Shown here piece by piece: positions 37,790 to 52,702 of a stretch of DNA of 64,000 nucleotides. Made by a program: the position numbers and the translations under genes. Source of the DNA: Apis mellifera (Eukaryota; Arthropoda; Insecta; Hymenoptera; Apidae); contig NC_037647.1 of assembly GCF_003254395.2 (NCBI RefSeq), positions 3,636,350-3,700,349 of the forward strand, read 5' to 3'. Position 1 is the stretch's first letter, and each line of letters opens with the position of its first letter. The notes beneath the pieces were generated by a model that did not search any database, had not been told where the DNA came from, and worked only from the letters and a program-made list of their open reading frames with translations.

Positions 37790-40700
37790 GATGAGATAGA
37801 GAAAAATATTATAGGTTAGGAAAAGTTTTTAATATTAATTGTAATTGTTTCAATAGAATTTGGTACAAGAATTACGTATGAGTTTCATATTGAGGGCGAA
37901 AAAAGTGTAATTTAAAATCCTCTTTTAAATTTTAATAATGCATTATAGGTGGATTTTAGAAAAATTTTCTCCTAGGGTCTCTTTGCACTAAAAGTGTCCA
38001 GTTTTACGCGTCCCGTATAAAGTCCCACACATGTTCCCATGAAACTAAACAGAAAACCCTCTTAAGAATTCGCCTAAAGCTGCAGACACTTTAGATAAAA
38101 GGACACTTGAAGTTCTTTCTCTTGAACTCTGTGTTTCAGACCACCCAAGAAATTTCACTATCTTGCAATATTTTATCGTGTCATTTTATATTTTCCACTT
38201 TTTTTTTGATGAAAATTTTGTTTGTCCCGCTACATTTGCTTTAAAACAGGAACTTTAATCCCCCTGTCGAAGCACTGAAACGAGATTCTGACTCGATTTT
38301 AGAATTAAAATTAATGAAGAAAATATTCCTAATCTTTTTTGTTTTCGTGCAATTAATTATAACAATAATTTCCAATTTTACAAATACTCAAAAATCATCC
38401 TTTCTTCAAAAAGGCAAATAATCCAATTCCCTCTCTAAGTATATATTTCACTTTTAATTACAACCATAAATATTCCCCGAGCGAAAATATGATCCACGTT
38501 TCATAATTAAATCGCGTGTGAACGCGAGCCTCGATTTTCCAACCGGGACAAACACGTTTAGGTTTGGGGGTAAATTTGGTTAGCCCGTGAGGGGGGAGGG
38601 GGAGGAGAAAACGCGAGCCGCTGATATAGAGATCTAATTTCCTTCTCGAGTCTTATAATTCACGGTGGTTCGAGGGGCTAAGGTCCCGGGGTCAGCCGCA
38701 GACGTAACAATTCACTTTTAAGTGTCCTCGAGCAGACCTCCTGGCAGCGTTCCTCGCGGCTCTTCCCTATGCCCTCTGCTTATGCCTCGCTCCATTAACA
38801 TAGAGATTGGCAGGAGTTAGTTTCATGCATCGATCTCTCTCCCTCAGCCGAGTCAAGTATCCATATCCATCCGGGATGGGGATGGCCGAGCCGCGTAAGA
38901 ATAAGAAAACGTTCCCCATCGATCTGACCATTCTCTCTTTGTCGTTTTCTCCCTTTTCGTTTCCGTTTTATTTCGTTTCATTCACGAGCGGCGAAGATTG
39001 GAAATTTTGTTGTGCTTCTATCGAATTTTCCAGTGGGTATTTTAGGACTGGTTTAACATTTTTGGCTATTTTTCTGATTGTTCTTTTCTCTTTTCTTTTT
39101 CAGGTGCGCGGACACCGTTCGATTCTTTCGGGGCGGAGCTCTCTAGTTGACCACTGGCCAGCGCGCAAACTCGGTGTGTAAAATGAACATGTAACATGGA
39201 ATGGATGAGCATGCTTGGGAAACGATTCTTTTTCTAATATTTCGTTTGTCAGATTTTAAAGACATAGTCATAGTCTAACTCAAAGATGATATACATTTAA
39301 AATTATCTCGATTCAATTCAACAGACAGGCTGAAAGAAACAGAAGAAGATCATATAAAACTATAATATTTAAGGAAGGAGGAATAATATTATTAATATTC
39401 TTAATATTATTTATAATATTAAAGAAAAAATTTACAAGAATAACGAAGAAACAGGTAAACTACATACTTGAAGAAATTATCTCAATTCCAGCAAGCATCG
39501 AAAGAAACGCTAGAAGAACAAGGAAGAAAAAAGAAAAAGAGAAAAAGGTAACAGAAGAATTAATCCAAAGATACTCTATATATATACATGGGACAATTAT
39601 CTCGATCCCAAAACCTTCAACGGTGGACAAACTCAAAGAGCAAGAGGCACAGGGCACGACAAGGGAGACTCTCGAAAGAAACACCACGAGGAGGAGAGAA
39701 GGCTCGGGAGAAGAGACAGGAGAGCAAGAAAGAGAGAGAGAGAGAGAGAGGACGGGGCCTGAATGGACTCTGGGTCCGTTATTCGCCTACGATTGAAAAG
39801 CGCTCGGTTAGAAACAAGAGACGCGCGACCGGTCGTTAACGACAATAGGCTTTTGTTTTTTCGGGGGCAGATGTTGGACCAAAAACTCGGTGGCGACGGG
39901 TAACAATCCCTCCCCCCTCCGGGTTACGAGGAAGAGACAGGGCTGCGCAATATTCCAACCCCTCTGGAAGGTTTCTGCCTTGGACCCGTCGAAGGAACGA
40001 TCGCGAAGGAGGACCTCTGCCCGACACGTGTCCACTCTCTTTGCTTTGGATCTTCCTCGTGCGCGCACGCGCTCGTAACCTGTCCGCTCGAAACCGGTCT
40101 GAACGAGAGATACGTACGAGTGACGTGCTCCGTCGTCGGCTGTTTATTCATTTAGAGGCATCTCGCGAGTGGAACGTGCCGGGAGGAATTGCACGAGCGA
40201 GTGAAATTGTGCACGAGATCTCGAAGGGGGTTTCTTTCTTGTGGGGGCTTGCACCAAGAATCGAGATGGGGAAAGTTTAATGGGTTTTTTTGAAGAATTC
40301 ATGGCGGTTTTTTCTTTTTGGTAGTCATTTTTCTTGATCGAATGAGAGAAGTCTGGAGGAAACATTTTTGAGGGCAACGATGATCTATGAATGTGAAAGG
40401 GAAGATTGTGAGTCTCTGCATGGATCGATTAAATTGTTTCTATAAGAAGAGGAAATTATGTAATGAGTTTATATTTAGGTTTTTTTTTTTGAGAATGTGA
40501 GGATTTGATAACGTGATAAATTAACTTTGAGGATAGATGGACGTCGAAAGTGGTTTCTTTTTCTGTAAAGAAAAAGAGTTTAAATTGATTTAACGAATGT
40601 TTCGCTGATCCTTGGCGGAATTCATTTAAATGAATAACGTTAATATAATAAAAGTTACTATAAAAGTAATATGCAAATATTGAATTAACTTTGTTTGCTT

Positions 40701-43129
40701 CATTTAATAAGAATCTCGGTCGAGTAAATTTTCATGTTACATAGAATTTATTTAAAAGATTATTTTCTACGTTTCATCTCTCTCATATCAATGATTATGA
40801 TGAAATTTTCGTAATAATAATACATGCTTCCATACAATAAAAATATCGCGATTATTTGATTAACGAATAAACGTTAATAATCTTTCTTCGATATTTTATT
40901 TATTACCATGAAGGGATAAGAAATTACGAAGATACTTGATTACAGTACATAAAAGAAGAATAACTTTATTAAAATTGGCCTCCATCCTTTTTTAATACCA
41001 TTTAAAATACTTAATCATTTGCAAACAATTTCTTGCAAGAAGAGAATGAGATTCTTACGAAAGAAAAGTTCCTACGCCTACACTTATATGAATAAATAAT
41101 GCATAAATATCTAATACGCAACAACAACAACAAGGAAATCTCGAAAATTATTCGGATAAAGAAAATTTCCTCGTTTTGATTCCTGCCGATTACCGATCCG
41201 ATGTAAACACTGGAAGAAAAAGGAGACGTGCTGGCCAGCAGAGAATAGTAGTATCATCGTGAACAAGGATGCCACGAATAACCGGGAAAAGATAACATAA
41301 AAACACAATATTGCCCAGCGAATGTAAGTTGGATTGCTTACAAATTGGCCCATACATCCGTAATGCCTCGATCGCTGTACCGTGTGGCTCCCTTATTGCG
41401 AGTGACTTCGTAATTTCCATCCACGAGTGGGGGGAGGGGGGAGGAGGTGGGCAGATGCGTATGGGAATCGCTGCAGGAAACGTTCTGGGCTTATTAGTCC
41501 TTCACATTAATTTTCTTTCGTTCGAGATAGATGAAACGCTCCGAGGGAATCTATCGAGTCTCTATGCGTCGATTACTCACGACGATTACTCCTCCGATAT
41601 TAAATTCTGAATCGTCCCGTTCGAATAACTCTTATTCCTCTCACAAGTTGTTTGTTCCAGTCAAATCTTTAGCTCGCGTCCTCCGATAATTAGATTTTCA
41701 CCCGTTGATACGTACGATCGATTCGAAAGTTGCTGATAGGAATCGTCTTCATCCTCGAGATCGATTTATAATCGAATCTTTAATTTCAATACTTTTCTCA
41801 TTGATCTTTCTTTTTTAAATTATATTCCATATTTTCATTGTGTTTGCCAAATGATTCCAAAAAAACTTCGAATTCCAAAATTCCAATTATCATTTATTTA
41901 TTTATCTGTCCCATTCCCAATCTGTATCCTTCTAATTTCATACTTTCTAATTTTTCCCGGATCGCAATTCCTCATCGCGGACGAGGAGCACGAACACGAT
42001 TCGAAACACGATCGACTTTTCTCCGACCACGTTTCCCACCATGCGATACAAACGACGCGACACAACACACACGGCAGGAGGAGGGCATACACGCGAAGAT
42101 ATCCCGAGGCGGTTTCCTTGTTAGGACATCCGTGCTGTCAAAACGTCCACAGGACACATCGAAGCAATTGAATTACGATCATCCCCAGGGCGAGCTCCGA
42201 CCGTAACCAATAATTCCATTATCCATTAGTATTGGGTCGCGGCAATTTCCTTCCACGACCGAGGTAACGGACGCGCGTACGTGTGCCGGTCGGATCCATC
42301 GGGAAACGCGGGATACACACAGGCGGATCAGGGAATCGATGGATCTTTGGCACACGTCTTCCTCGAATATCGCACGAGACACGCACGAGATCTGTGCTGG
42401 ATATCGATAATGGAACCGCAAGTCTCGATGAAATCGACATCGTGGAGCAAGAAACTCGTCTCGTTCTTGAGATTCGAGGACGATGGTTAGTCTTGAAGAT
42501 TTGCGTTGCATCGAATATATCGGCAGTTTAGAAGCGAGTCGAGAGAGGTGTAGCTTGTTGAGGTTATTTATTGGTTTATTGATGAATATTAATTTTTCTT
42601 TTTTTTAGTAATGTTGTTGGTGTAGGTGCGAGTTTTTGATTGTAAGAATTCTTATGTACAGTTTACATAGAATGAATTTAATTAGTATTCAAAAAATCAT
42701 CGAGATTTAGAATCCTTTTGTTGTTATTTTATTTAGTATGCCATATGAACTATAATTATTTAGAAATATATAGATTTAATTCTTACAATTACAGAAACAA
42801 TCTTTGATAATTGTGGAAGAATCTCTATAGAAGATTGTATTATTAAAAAAAAGTAATAATTTAAAAGTATCTTTTAAACGATGAAGATACTTCAATCCAA
42901 CGAATTCTATTTAATTATTCAAAATGAAATAATCTATAGAATTAAAAACTTTCACCACCATCTTCAATAAACCCCTTCAATAAACAATCTCCACTAAAAT
43001 ATTTTTTTTAATATTTTCAGAATATTTTCAAAGCAAGCCTGAAGACGCGATCGATATTCTCCAACAAGATTCGAACAAGTTTTAAAAAGAAGCCAAATAA
43101 TTTCTTCTCAGTCAGTTATGGTTGTTTAC

Positions 43130-43199
43130 CTTTGTGCGCCATTACGCGTCCCTCCATGGCGACAGTTTCCATGGTATGGAATAGCTGTTCGCGAACCAT
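43130..43199 (-). other. Alternative candidate start exon for the BCL11-type gene
   Basis: Four ATG codons share one minus-strand frame (first at 43197-43199, last at 43140-43142; one sits in a GCCATGG context). The 23-residue frame runs to a donor AAAG|GTAAAC whose last exon base is 43130, leaving one base, which matches the phase required by the exon at 37124. It lies in a short GC-richer block inside AT-rich intron. The donor is weaker than the one at 60008. It is listed as a possible alternative promoter product, not as a called gene. Confidence 0.22.
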
Positions 43200-44261
43200 C
43201 GTCCATTTAACCGATAGCACATTTATAAACAAAATCGCGAGTCTGAAATCGGCGGCGCATAGCCTCTTGTTCCTCCTCCCACCGATTAATTAATTAATTA
43301 ATTAACCAACGTACGAATCGCGATCAAGGTGGAGGAAGATCTGGTTTCTCGCATGCTCGGATGCTGACTGGTGTATCAGACCGCGCCCAGGGCCTGCCAA
43401 GGGCCCCGAGGACAGGATATCAAAAGAATAGAAAGGACCTACCAACATGTCCTTTGGGTGGAGGGGATAATTTTTATACGAAATCCCCACTTTCCCCCCC
43501 TCTATCTCTCCCTTTTTCCTTTCACTCCTCACCTCAGGAAACCCCTTCGTCCTTTCGACTTTCTTCCATCATCGGTGAAGAGTTTTTAACCCCTGGACCC
43601 TGGGTCGAAAACTACCCCACAAAGGAGATAAAATGGCGCGGCTATATCGTTTTTTTTTCTTTTCCTTCCCTACATCCAAGACCCTTTCCTCTTCGTACGT
43701 ACGTGGATCAGATGATGAAGAGAAAAAAAAAAAAAAAAAGAGGAGAAAAAATCGGACCCGTTTGCTGATCATGCGCGTCGAAGAAATCTCGTTTTGTGAG
43801 GCCTCGACCCGCCTATTTTTATGGAAGAAAGCTTTTCTTCTCTGTATCTCGCCCCGATGATCATTTTCCCTTTCAAGATTTTTCTTCGGGACACTCGAAA
43901 TCGGATGGAAACGGGAGAGAACATAACGGCCACTTGTTTTCGAATAGAATCGGGGTCATAGGTGTGTATAGCGACGGGTCTACGGGAGGAGGATGGGGAA
44001 GTGGGAGGAATTTTGCTACGACACTCGTGTTTCTCAGAACATTGAAAAATACAAATTCGAAGGGAATCTATTTTTCGAAGGTTTATAATTACTTTCAACC
44101 CATGGTTTAACGTGGATGAGATACGATGGATGGATAATTCTTACATTTATATCGATTTACGAGAAAAATATCTCGCAACACGTTTATATTTATCACAAGT
44201 GTATAATTTAATCTACCTACAGAATGTTCATCACGGAGTTATTCCGCGAATAACGGATAAT

Positions 44262-44812
44262 AATCAGTGTTACAAAATGCTGGAAACGAAACTTTGAGAT
44301 CGTATCAAATAGAATAATCATAATTAGTGCGTCCAACTTACAAAATTTATTAATTCCACCGCCAATTATACCGGAAAATTTCCTAATAAACGTTTCAATT
44401 TTTCAAAAACCCGTTCAATACAAGAAAATAATATCCCAAGTTCAATCAGTGTTACAAAATGCTGGAAACGAAACTTTGAGATCGTATCAAATAGAATAAT
44501 CATAATTAGTGCGTCCAACTTACTTACAAAATTTATTAATTCCACCAATTATACCGGAAAATTTCCTAATAAACGTTTCAATTTTGCAAAAAAAACCCGC
44601 TCAATACAAGAAAATAATATCCCAAATTCAATCAGTGTTACAAAATGCTGGAAACGAAACTTTGAGATCGTATCAAATAGAATAATCATAATTAGTGCGT
44701 CCAACTTACAAAATTTATTAATTCCACCGCCAATTATACCGGAAAATTTCCTAATAAACGTTTCAATTTTTCAAAAACCCGCTCAATACAAGAAAATAAT
44801 ATCCCAAGTTCA
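44262..44812. repeat. About 183 bp tandem repeat, three copies
   Basis: Three direct copies begin with AATCAGTGTTACAAAATG at 44262, 44444 and 44630 (periods 182 and 186 bp). Copies are nearly identical: copy 2 has an extra TTAC and lacks CGCC, and it has a longer A run. No copy has coding capacity or terminal inverted repeats. The array lies in probable intron 1 and looks like a recent local triplication. Confidence 0.96.
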
Positions 44813-45351
44813 AAGTTCGAACGAAAAAGAAAAAGAATCTGAAACGTTCGATCTCGGTCCACCCACGCTCGTTCTCCATCAGCATAACCGCATTGTCCTC
44901 CACGCTATCTAATCTCTTACTTGATCTGCTCGAAAGCTCGAAGAACCAAACTCCTCCGGAAACGCGGCGTTTCTCACGTGTCACGGAACCGCTTTTCCCT
45001 CTGACCGACGATCAGATATACCTTGGCGAACAGCAGAAGGAGGAGGAGGAAGCCTCTTCTAACTCTTCCCATGCCTATGCGGAATGAATCGCGGAAAGCA
45101 AGGTGGACCGACCAAGGACAGCCGGTGGTGAGAGGCGAGGAGAGACAGAGAGGTGAAGCAATTTCGAATGGAATCGTGAAAACGGATTGGCCAGTTTGGG
45201 AAACGGCCCAAGAATTCTTCACGGAAGACAGAGAGCAGAAAGCTGGCTAGAAAACTTGGCTCTCTATCCGTGTTCCGCGGTCGGCCACCCGGTTATGAGA
45301 AATATGAAATCTGGTTCTCACGGGTTGTGAATGGGTACACCGCGTTATATG

Positions 45352-45358
<7 letters not shown>

Positions 45359-45398
<40 letters not shown>

Positions 45399-45407
45399 CT
45401 CTCTCTC
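45359..45407. repeat. Compound (GT)n(AT)n(CT)n microsatellite
   Basis: GT repeats from 45359 to 45382, AT repeats to 45398, then CT repeats. Lies in probable intron 1. Confidence 0.97.
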
Positions 45408-46197
45408 GTTCTCCGGCCCGGTTTCCCACTCGGGTTTATATCCTTCTCTGTATCGTCGCTCCACATGCGTATCGTGGGAGGATCTCGGGGGTCCTTTGTC
45501 CGTGCGTGCAGCAGGACATTGTCCATTGAGAAACGGGCAAACAGGTCCTAGAGGAGCTGACCTGTACCCTTTTCAATCGTACCCTCCTTCTTTTCATGGA
45601 AAAACCCCTTTCCTCGTTTTTTCGTCAAAATAAATCATGTGGGTACAGTTAGCCAGCTGGCAAACTCCTTCGACGTGTACCGGACTCACAGGAATATATG
45701 AGCTTCTGCTTCGCCGTTCCCCTGATCTCATGAATATACGTTCACGCACGCCTTTCGAACTAACTTTTCACCTTTTTCTAGAGAAACGATGCTTTTCTCC
45801 TGTGCCACTGTGCCACCAATTACACTGTACACTTTTCGGATATCAAAGGGAAAAGCTCGATAGGCAAGAATAACTTTGCGCGAATCGTTACTACCCTTTT
45901 GTACGATATTTCTACGATAATGGAAAGAAATAGGAAAAAAAAGAATCGTTATTCTAGGAAAAATGGGGAACAAACGGAGAGGAGGAGAAGAGTGGTACGA
46001 TTGTCAGCTCTTTTCGTGTAACGAGGAATTTCGGTGTGGACCATCGGGTGGAAATAAAACGGTGAGAAACGAGGAGATCGCGACGAGATATAGCGGCGTG
46101 GAGGAACCTTTTGTATTGTCCGGTATCGCGACTGATTTCCATCGTCCCTTTCTTTCGCGCCGTTCCTTCGTCTCGAATGTGTTTCCAACGATGGCCT

Positions 46198-46228
<31 letters not shown>

Positions 46229-49200
46229 GGCGTTGCAGAGGGCAGCACCGGTTAATTAGAAAGTTGTGCGGCAAAGAAAGGAAAGAGGAGGGTGTGCACG
46301 CGGTGGGTTCGTCGTTACATTATTCAAAACGTCCCTCCCGTGAAACTCGGCGGGCGTGCCGCAAAACATCCGAATGCAAACTTTTGACAACGCGCGAACG
46401 CGCCAAGTGCCGAAGCATGTCACGCGAAATAATTAACGATCGCGCGAGGCGAATTTTCTCGAGCGAGAATTAACCGGCGAGTCGAGCCAGGTTGCTCCGC
46501 TGGCTGCAGCATGGATACGGTTTTGGATACGGTTTGGTTTGGACGAGGGATGCCGCGTACGCGGACCACGTTTGTCTCGTTGTTTCCCGAATTCGAACCG
46601 GAGTTTCCGAAAATTTTACAGAGAATACTCATGTGTGTAAAGTGTAATAGTTTAACGTGGAAACGTTGGAATTGGAGAACTCCGCGAGAGAGACTTTTGA
46701 TAACTGTGGTATGGATCATGATCCTGGTCAAATTGTTTTTAATCGATAAATAGATTAAGCTTGAAGAGAGAATTCTAATCGAGATGTGTGTTTTTATTAT
46801 TAATTATATTAACTAACATTATTAATTATAATTTGTAATATTGATATGTAAGTTGTAATTAATATCAAGAAGATTTATTACACATCGTGAGCTCATATTC
46901 GAAAGTTGTATTCAATAAAATTCGAAGAATTATATTAAGAAAAAAAGTTAAGGTTTTACTTAAATTGAATACAAAATAAAGAATTCTGACAATCATGAAT
47001 CAAGCTTATGATATAATAATCATTGCTGTTGCACATAGAAGTACATCATACATCATATTTTAAATAAAAGGTAAAGTTTGGAACAAGGAAAAGCACTCAG
47101 CATATTTCTTGACTGGCAAAGTGAAAATTATGAATATTCATGGCTCTAAAAAAGATGATATTAAACCTTTCTCAAGATTTTCAGAAAAATATCGTTACGA
47201 GGAAATATTAGAACAATTTAACAATAAAATTAATTAATAGAAAAGATTACATTTTAAAATTATTTAAATTATTATCCTCAACGAAAAGTATCATTGTTGA
47301 AGAATCATATTCCATTAAATCGTGAAATCGAGGAAGAATCATCGAGAAACTACGTCTCTGATCATTGGAACATCTCAAAGAACAATCATTCTACATCTGT
47401 ATCAAGAACAGGCTTTCAATCACGATTCGCGACGAGTTGAAGGTTGGAGAAAAAAAAAACCTGACCCCCGGATTCCTTTTTTTCTTTACTCCTCACCTGG
47501 TCCGCTCTCCAGCCCCCCGCGGATTCGGCCATCGCAATTGGTCCAGCCCAACGGCGCCCCATGAATTATCTCGAACCCGATCCCACTCTACCGGTTCGAA
47601 CAGAGGCCCTGATTTTTTCGCGAGAAAAAAACCATCCTGCTGGGCAATTTTGTCGTGGCCGGCCAATTGGAAAGCGGCACGCGAAAACGGGCACGCCACT
47701 GGTCGATACAGGAGCCGACCATCGAGAGCCGGTTCCACGTCTTCTCGTTCGACTTCCGGATAGACCGATTCAATGGCCGGACATGACTTCGAATCGCTCC
47801 TTCTTTCGCTCGCGTTGTCCCATTGTCGAGAAGGATTTCTCTGTCGCCATGTTTTTTAACGAATTGGGATCTCACGTGAGCGTGAAAAGTGTGCCATCGT
47901 GCATAATAAATAAAAATCCAGTTTATGATATTTGATGATAAAGGAATCAATGTTATGGAATTAGTAGATCGAATTTTATTTAAAATTATCGTATGATGGA
48001 TACGTTAGAATTGACGTGGATCGACCAAATATCCTGCTAGCTAACCGAAAACCGCGTCTCGAATCGCTATTTCCTGTTCCCGTGACGAAGGACAGGAAGT
48101 CGAGAGGTGAGATTTACGTAAGCGGATGGACGATTGTTCGGCCAAGACACGTTTTTGTACAATGTTAATGCGTTGAATGGATACGTTTGAGTGTTTTAAC
48201 GTGGCCCACTTCCGGAGAAGAGAGAAAGAAGAAGAAAAAGTCTGAAGATTCGTAAACAAAAAAAGAAAGAGTATACGATAAAATTAACGAAGAATTTTAA
48301 TCATATCTATTTTATTACAAAATATACAATTCTTCTTCTCAATTATATTTAATTGAAAAGAAGATTGATATGTCTACGCGTATATCCATCCATAATGGCG
48401 AATATTTATAATCCTCGTTGTTAAGAATAAACGCTTAAATCGAGAACCATTATTTTCCAGAGCGAGACGTAATTGTCTTTATTAACCACTCGATACGAAA
48501 CGTATATCCATCTCGCCGATATTCAATCAAAATCACGTTGAATCTCTCGCGTGCATTGATATTCCACCATGTTCCAAACCTTCTTCCTTAAATAGAACTT
48601 AGAGAATCGTGTTTCTAAATCAATATTATTATAAGAATAGATTTATAAGAATAGAATGGAGATAACGCGTGAATGGAAAAACAATAGAGTTATTTCCAAA
48701 CCAACCACCTTCCGAAACAACTTCCCCTAATGCTAGAAACGATATCCACTCTGCCTTCAATAAACATTTCAACAAACATTTTTATGGGAACCATTGATCA
48801 AATCGTTCGCTTTTCTAAAATTACTCCCAAAATTAATCATTGTTAAATCACACTAAATAATATTGGAATCCAATCGTGCAAATCATTCTACACCATTAAC
48901 GCAAATATGAAAATACGAAGAATCCTGATAAATGGCAATCGCAATTTGCCTCGTCTATATTACGTTCTCGCACAGTTCTGCTCGCTCGTCTATTTAATCA
49001 CACGCTGTCAAGTGGCTACGTTCGGGTTGTCCAACTTCCCAAACGAGTAACCGTCTCGCTGCGTTCCAAGCTTGTGACGACTCGAGTCATAACCGGCGGA
49101 AAATCTAAAAACGTGACTCCACCCTGTTCCCCTGAACTTGGCGCTCCTATTTATAGATGGGTCTAACCGGCGTGTGTACGCGCCACGTGGTTTACATACG

Positions 49201-52200
49201 TGCGCGTTCTCCTGGAATATTGAACTATAACGGGTGATCGACACAGAGAAAATGAAGTGATCTACGAGAAAATGGGCGGACTTGATACAATGTTTTTTTT
49301 TAATTGGACGCGAAATTGATTTTTGGAACGAAAATTACTCCTGAAGTATCTGCTCGACTTGAACAATCAGTCTCTTCGTAGTAAAAATGAAAGTATCTTT
49401 AATGATCCAAAATTATTAAATATTGTTTTATATAACTCATTTCAGATCGATCCATCTAGCTCTTAAAAATGGAATAATTGGATCAGATGAGAAGAGGATA
49501 TTATTCGTGATAGTGTTGGATCACTGTTCGTAAATAAAAAACATGTTAGTTATCGCAATATAAATAAATAATAAATAAGTTCTTACAATTATAAAAATAA
49601 CATAGAAAATTGTTTAAAAATATCACGAGCATTCATGCCTGTTAAACAATTCAAGAATCAATTGAAGAATCGAGACAGGTAAAAACGGAAATATCAAGCG
49701 GTATGTCAAGTCCATTTATTTAAATCGCAAGAGATATATCTTCACAACTTCTTTCTTTTATATTATCCATGTTCAAAAGTTCAAGATAATGAACAACAGC
49801 ACGATTATTGGCTTTGATCTAACAGATAATCGATAGTTAGAGAAAATTCCTGACCCTTTCTCGACTCTCCTCTTTAACAAGAGTCAACATCCATCCAGTA
49901 CACGCTCTCTAAACAACCAAATAATTATCCAGAGGACCTGCATGATCGTCCACGCCATAAGGTCAAGCGCGCAAAAAAAAAAAAAGGACCAAGCTACTCG
50001 ACCTTCAACACCGATCGACGTACAGGATCGAGTCGACGAGAGAAGGGTGAGTTTCGATCGTGAGGAGACAGGTTGCGACCCTTGTTGCGCTCTGACAATC
50101 GAGTGGCATCGTCCAGGATGGTCCACGAGGGGTGGAAACGCACCTTGCCGGGGAGGCAAGGCGCTTCGAAGTGACCCTTGGTCAGGTAGACTTGGTCCCC
50201 TCTTTCTTCGACAAGTGAACCAGCCGACAAAGAGCATAATAATGCGAGCAGATTATCGCCCCGAAGGGTGTTCGCACCTTGGGAGGAGGGACTCGGACAA
50301 TGCCGGACAATGGACCAGGAAACCGACACTGCAAACAACATAAATTTTCCTATGGCACCTCGCCATTATTATTCCGTACTCGGACAAGTTTGAATTCGTG
50401 GATCGGACGGTCTCATTCTTTCCGGATTCTTCTTTTTTTTCCCCCCTTTTTTTCTTTTTTTACTGGTGGCGAGAGGGACAAATAATAAGGTGATTTCCTC
50501 GAGAAAGCAGACAGAGATTTTTGAAAAAGCCTATTTCGAGCTGCTTGTAAGTCCATTATTGGACGAAAGTCGAGCTGTGTGTGTACCCTTGGTACCCTTT
50601 ATTCGGACCCTCTCTTATTTCTGTTGTGATTTGTTGTTGAGAGACGTGCGTTTTTTGAAAGAGACTATTAAGATTGTTGTGTTCGATTAATGGATAGATA
50701 ATTGGTCGTTGAAACGAGTAATACATTTATATTGATAACGATATTTTCGAGAGCATCCCATCTCGAATGAAAAATTTAAAAGAAAGAGACAAAGAGAGAA
50801 GAAGAAAATTAAAAATCGAACGATAAATTGTTACTAATTTAAACGTGCTTCAAATCATCGAAATTAACGCAAGAAAAGAGAAGAGATGATCGTGTCCTTC
50901 TTTCCTCGAAATCTATCTATCGTCAATCTCTCGTGCTATCATTAATCCCTTCTTGTTCAAATATCTATTCTGAAAAATGGATCGATAATCCATCCACGAT
51001 TCGAAAGGCGAGAACTCGAGGCGATCTGTACTACACGATTTCGCGGTCTTAACCCCGTTTTGAGGGATTCACTGTCGGGGAGGCCAATAACCCAGGTCGT
51101 CGAGCTTCGCGAAACGAACCCGACGACATCGTATTTCAGCCGAAATTGCCGAACGGCAGATTGGACGGACGATATACAGCCACGTTTGGGAAAGATAGCG
51201 AGAATCTCGGTATCGACTTGGTCTGTTGATAGGGGGAAGAAGAATTTAAGGAAACCCTCCTCCCTGGATGGCTAATTAATTTCTACTCCTTCGAATGGCC
51301 ATTTTTTTTTCTCTCTCGTAATGGATTTAATTACCCTTGGAACTCGTGGATTTAGAAGAGAAACGTTGATCTTAAAAATATGGATATGGATATCAAGATC
51401 GTTGAAATTGGAATAATTAATTTTTCGTGGACAAGTGTCATTTATTTCACACCTTTCATGAAATTGGAATTGGAATTGTTTGAAATATTCCAAAGAATGA
51501 AAAAAAAAAGTTTCAAGAACTAAAGGATCTAGATAGATTTTAAAGATCTTTAATTCTAAATATGAAATTTAGAAATATTAAAATATATTTTTTAAGGAAC
51601 CATCACCTGATATGAGATCAAAAAGTTAGTGAATAATTAAATAATAGTACTGACCACCATTATTTATTTTTTGTTTAATAAATGGTGCGGTTTTGATATT
51701 AAATGTGTCCAGGAATAACGAAAAGTAAATATAATTTTGGAACATTAAAGTTTCCAAGTTATCTTATCAGTCCAATTTTATAAGATATCAAAATCTGGAT
51801 GTTTTTAATTTTTACATGAGTGACGTCATTATTTCCTTACAATTTAGCAGATTTATATCGCAATTAATATTTGCATCGTTCGTTTTTATTAATTTTTGTT
51901 CATCATTTGTTCCATAATTCATATAAAAAATACGATACATATTGAAAGAGTTCAGCATTCATAATTTAAATTTAGATGACTCGTAGCAATGTTGCATCAA
52001 AAGGATTTCAAATTTTTAATAATTTATTCGTTATATTTCAAACAAATTAAAATATTATCATTCTTCTTACCAGATAATATGCAAAATTTCGTATTTTCAT
52101 TATTAATAATTTATAAAAACATATGCTATTTAAACTCCAAAAGAAATTTGATCTTCGATAAATATTCGCGTTATATTATATAAAAGATATAAAATTGTTG

Positions 52201-52644
52201 AATTAATGCTTTCGATATAAAATTGATGCGAGTCTTCTTATAACACGATATTCTTAAGACACGATAAATTTAAAGAATTTTAAATATCTTGGTGTAACAC
52301 AAATATTTTCATCACACTGTTTTTCCAGACACGTTTCTTCAATTTGTATTAATTCCACATTTTGCCCAACGTTCTTTCCTCGAAGAGACAGAAGAGAAGT
52401 TAAACGCGTGTATGAACGATCGACTCGCATTATCAATGCAAAATCGAAACGACACGATCGTTGCACGGCTCATTTGCATCGAGCCAAAAGGCACGCATCT
52501 GTCCCGTACTCGATTCCATTTCTCGGCTTCTCTTCCACTCGAAGAACCGAGTTAACAGTTAACCAAACCGTACTCCCCTCGATGATTACCCTAGGATTAA
52601 AACTTTCCATGTAGTACAGAGCTCATTGACAGCGAGCATCTTCG

Positions 52645-52702
52645 CCATCCAGTAGCGGACGTCAATGCGACATCCGACAGTCGCGACAGGTGGCGCCATC
52701 TA
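52645..52702. promoter_or_regulatory. CTCF-like site pair
   Basis: ACAGGTGGCGCCATCTA (52686-52702) contains the AGGTGGCGC core of insect CTCF, and CCATCCAGTAGCGGAC begins 41 bp upstream at 52645 with a CCAGTAGCGG half-match. Both lie in a GC-richer block within AT-rich sequence. This suggests an insulator inside the long first intron. Confidence 0.4.

Noticed and set aside
39092..39182. Plus-strand segment after a strong pyrimidine tract and CAG acceptor near 39102
   Set aside because: Good acceptor, but the following frame stops after about 25 codons with only a poor donor, and no partner exon was seen.
47497..47534. Minus-strand ATG-to-donor segment (MAESAGGWRADQ) as a BCL11 start exon
   Set aside because: It ends in phase 0 and would shift the frame of the CCHC-finger exon.
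51640..51700. Imperfect inverted repeat (CACCATTATTTATT ... AATAAATGGTG) considered as a MITE end
   Set aside because: Too short and AT-rich, with no target-site duplication or element body.
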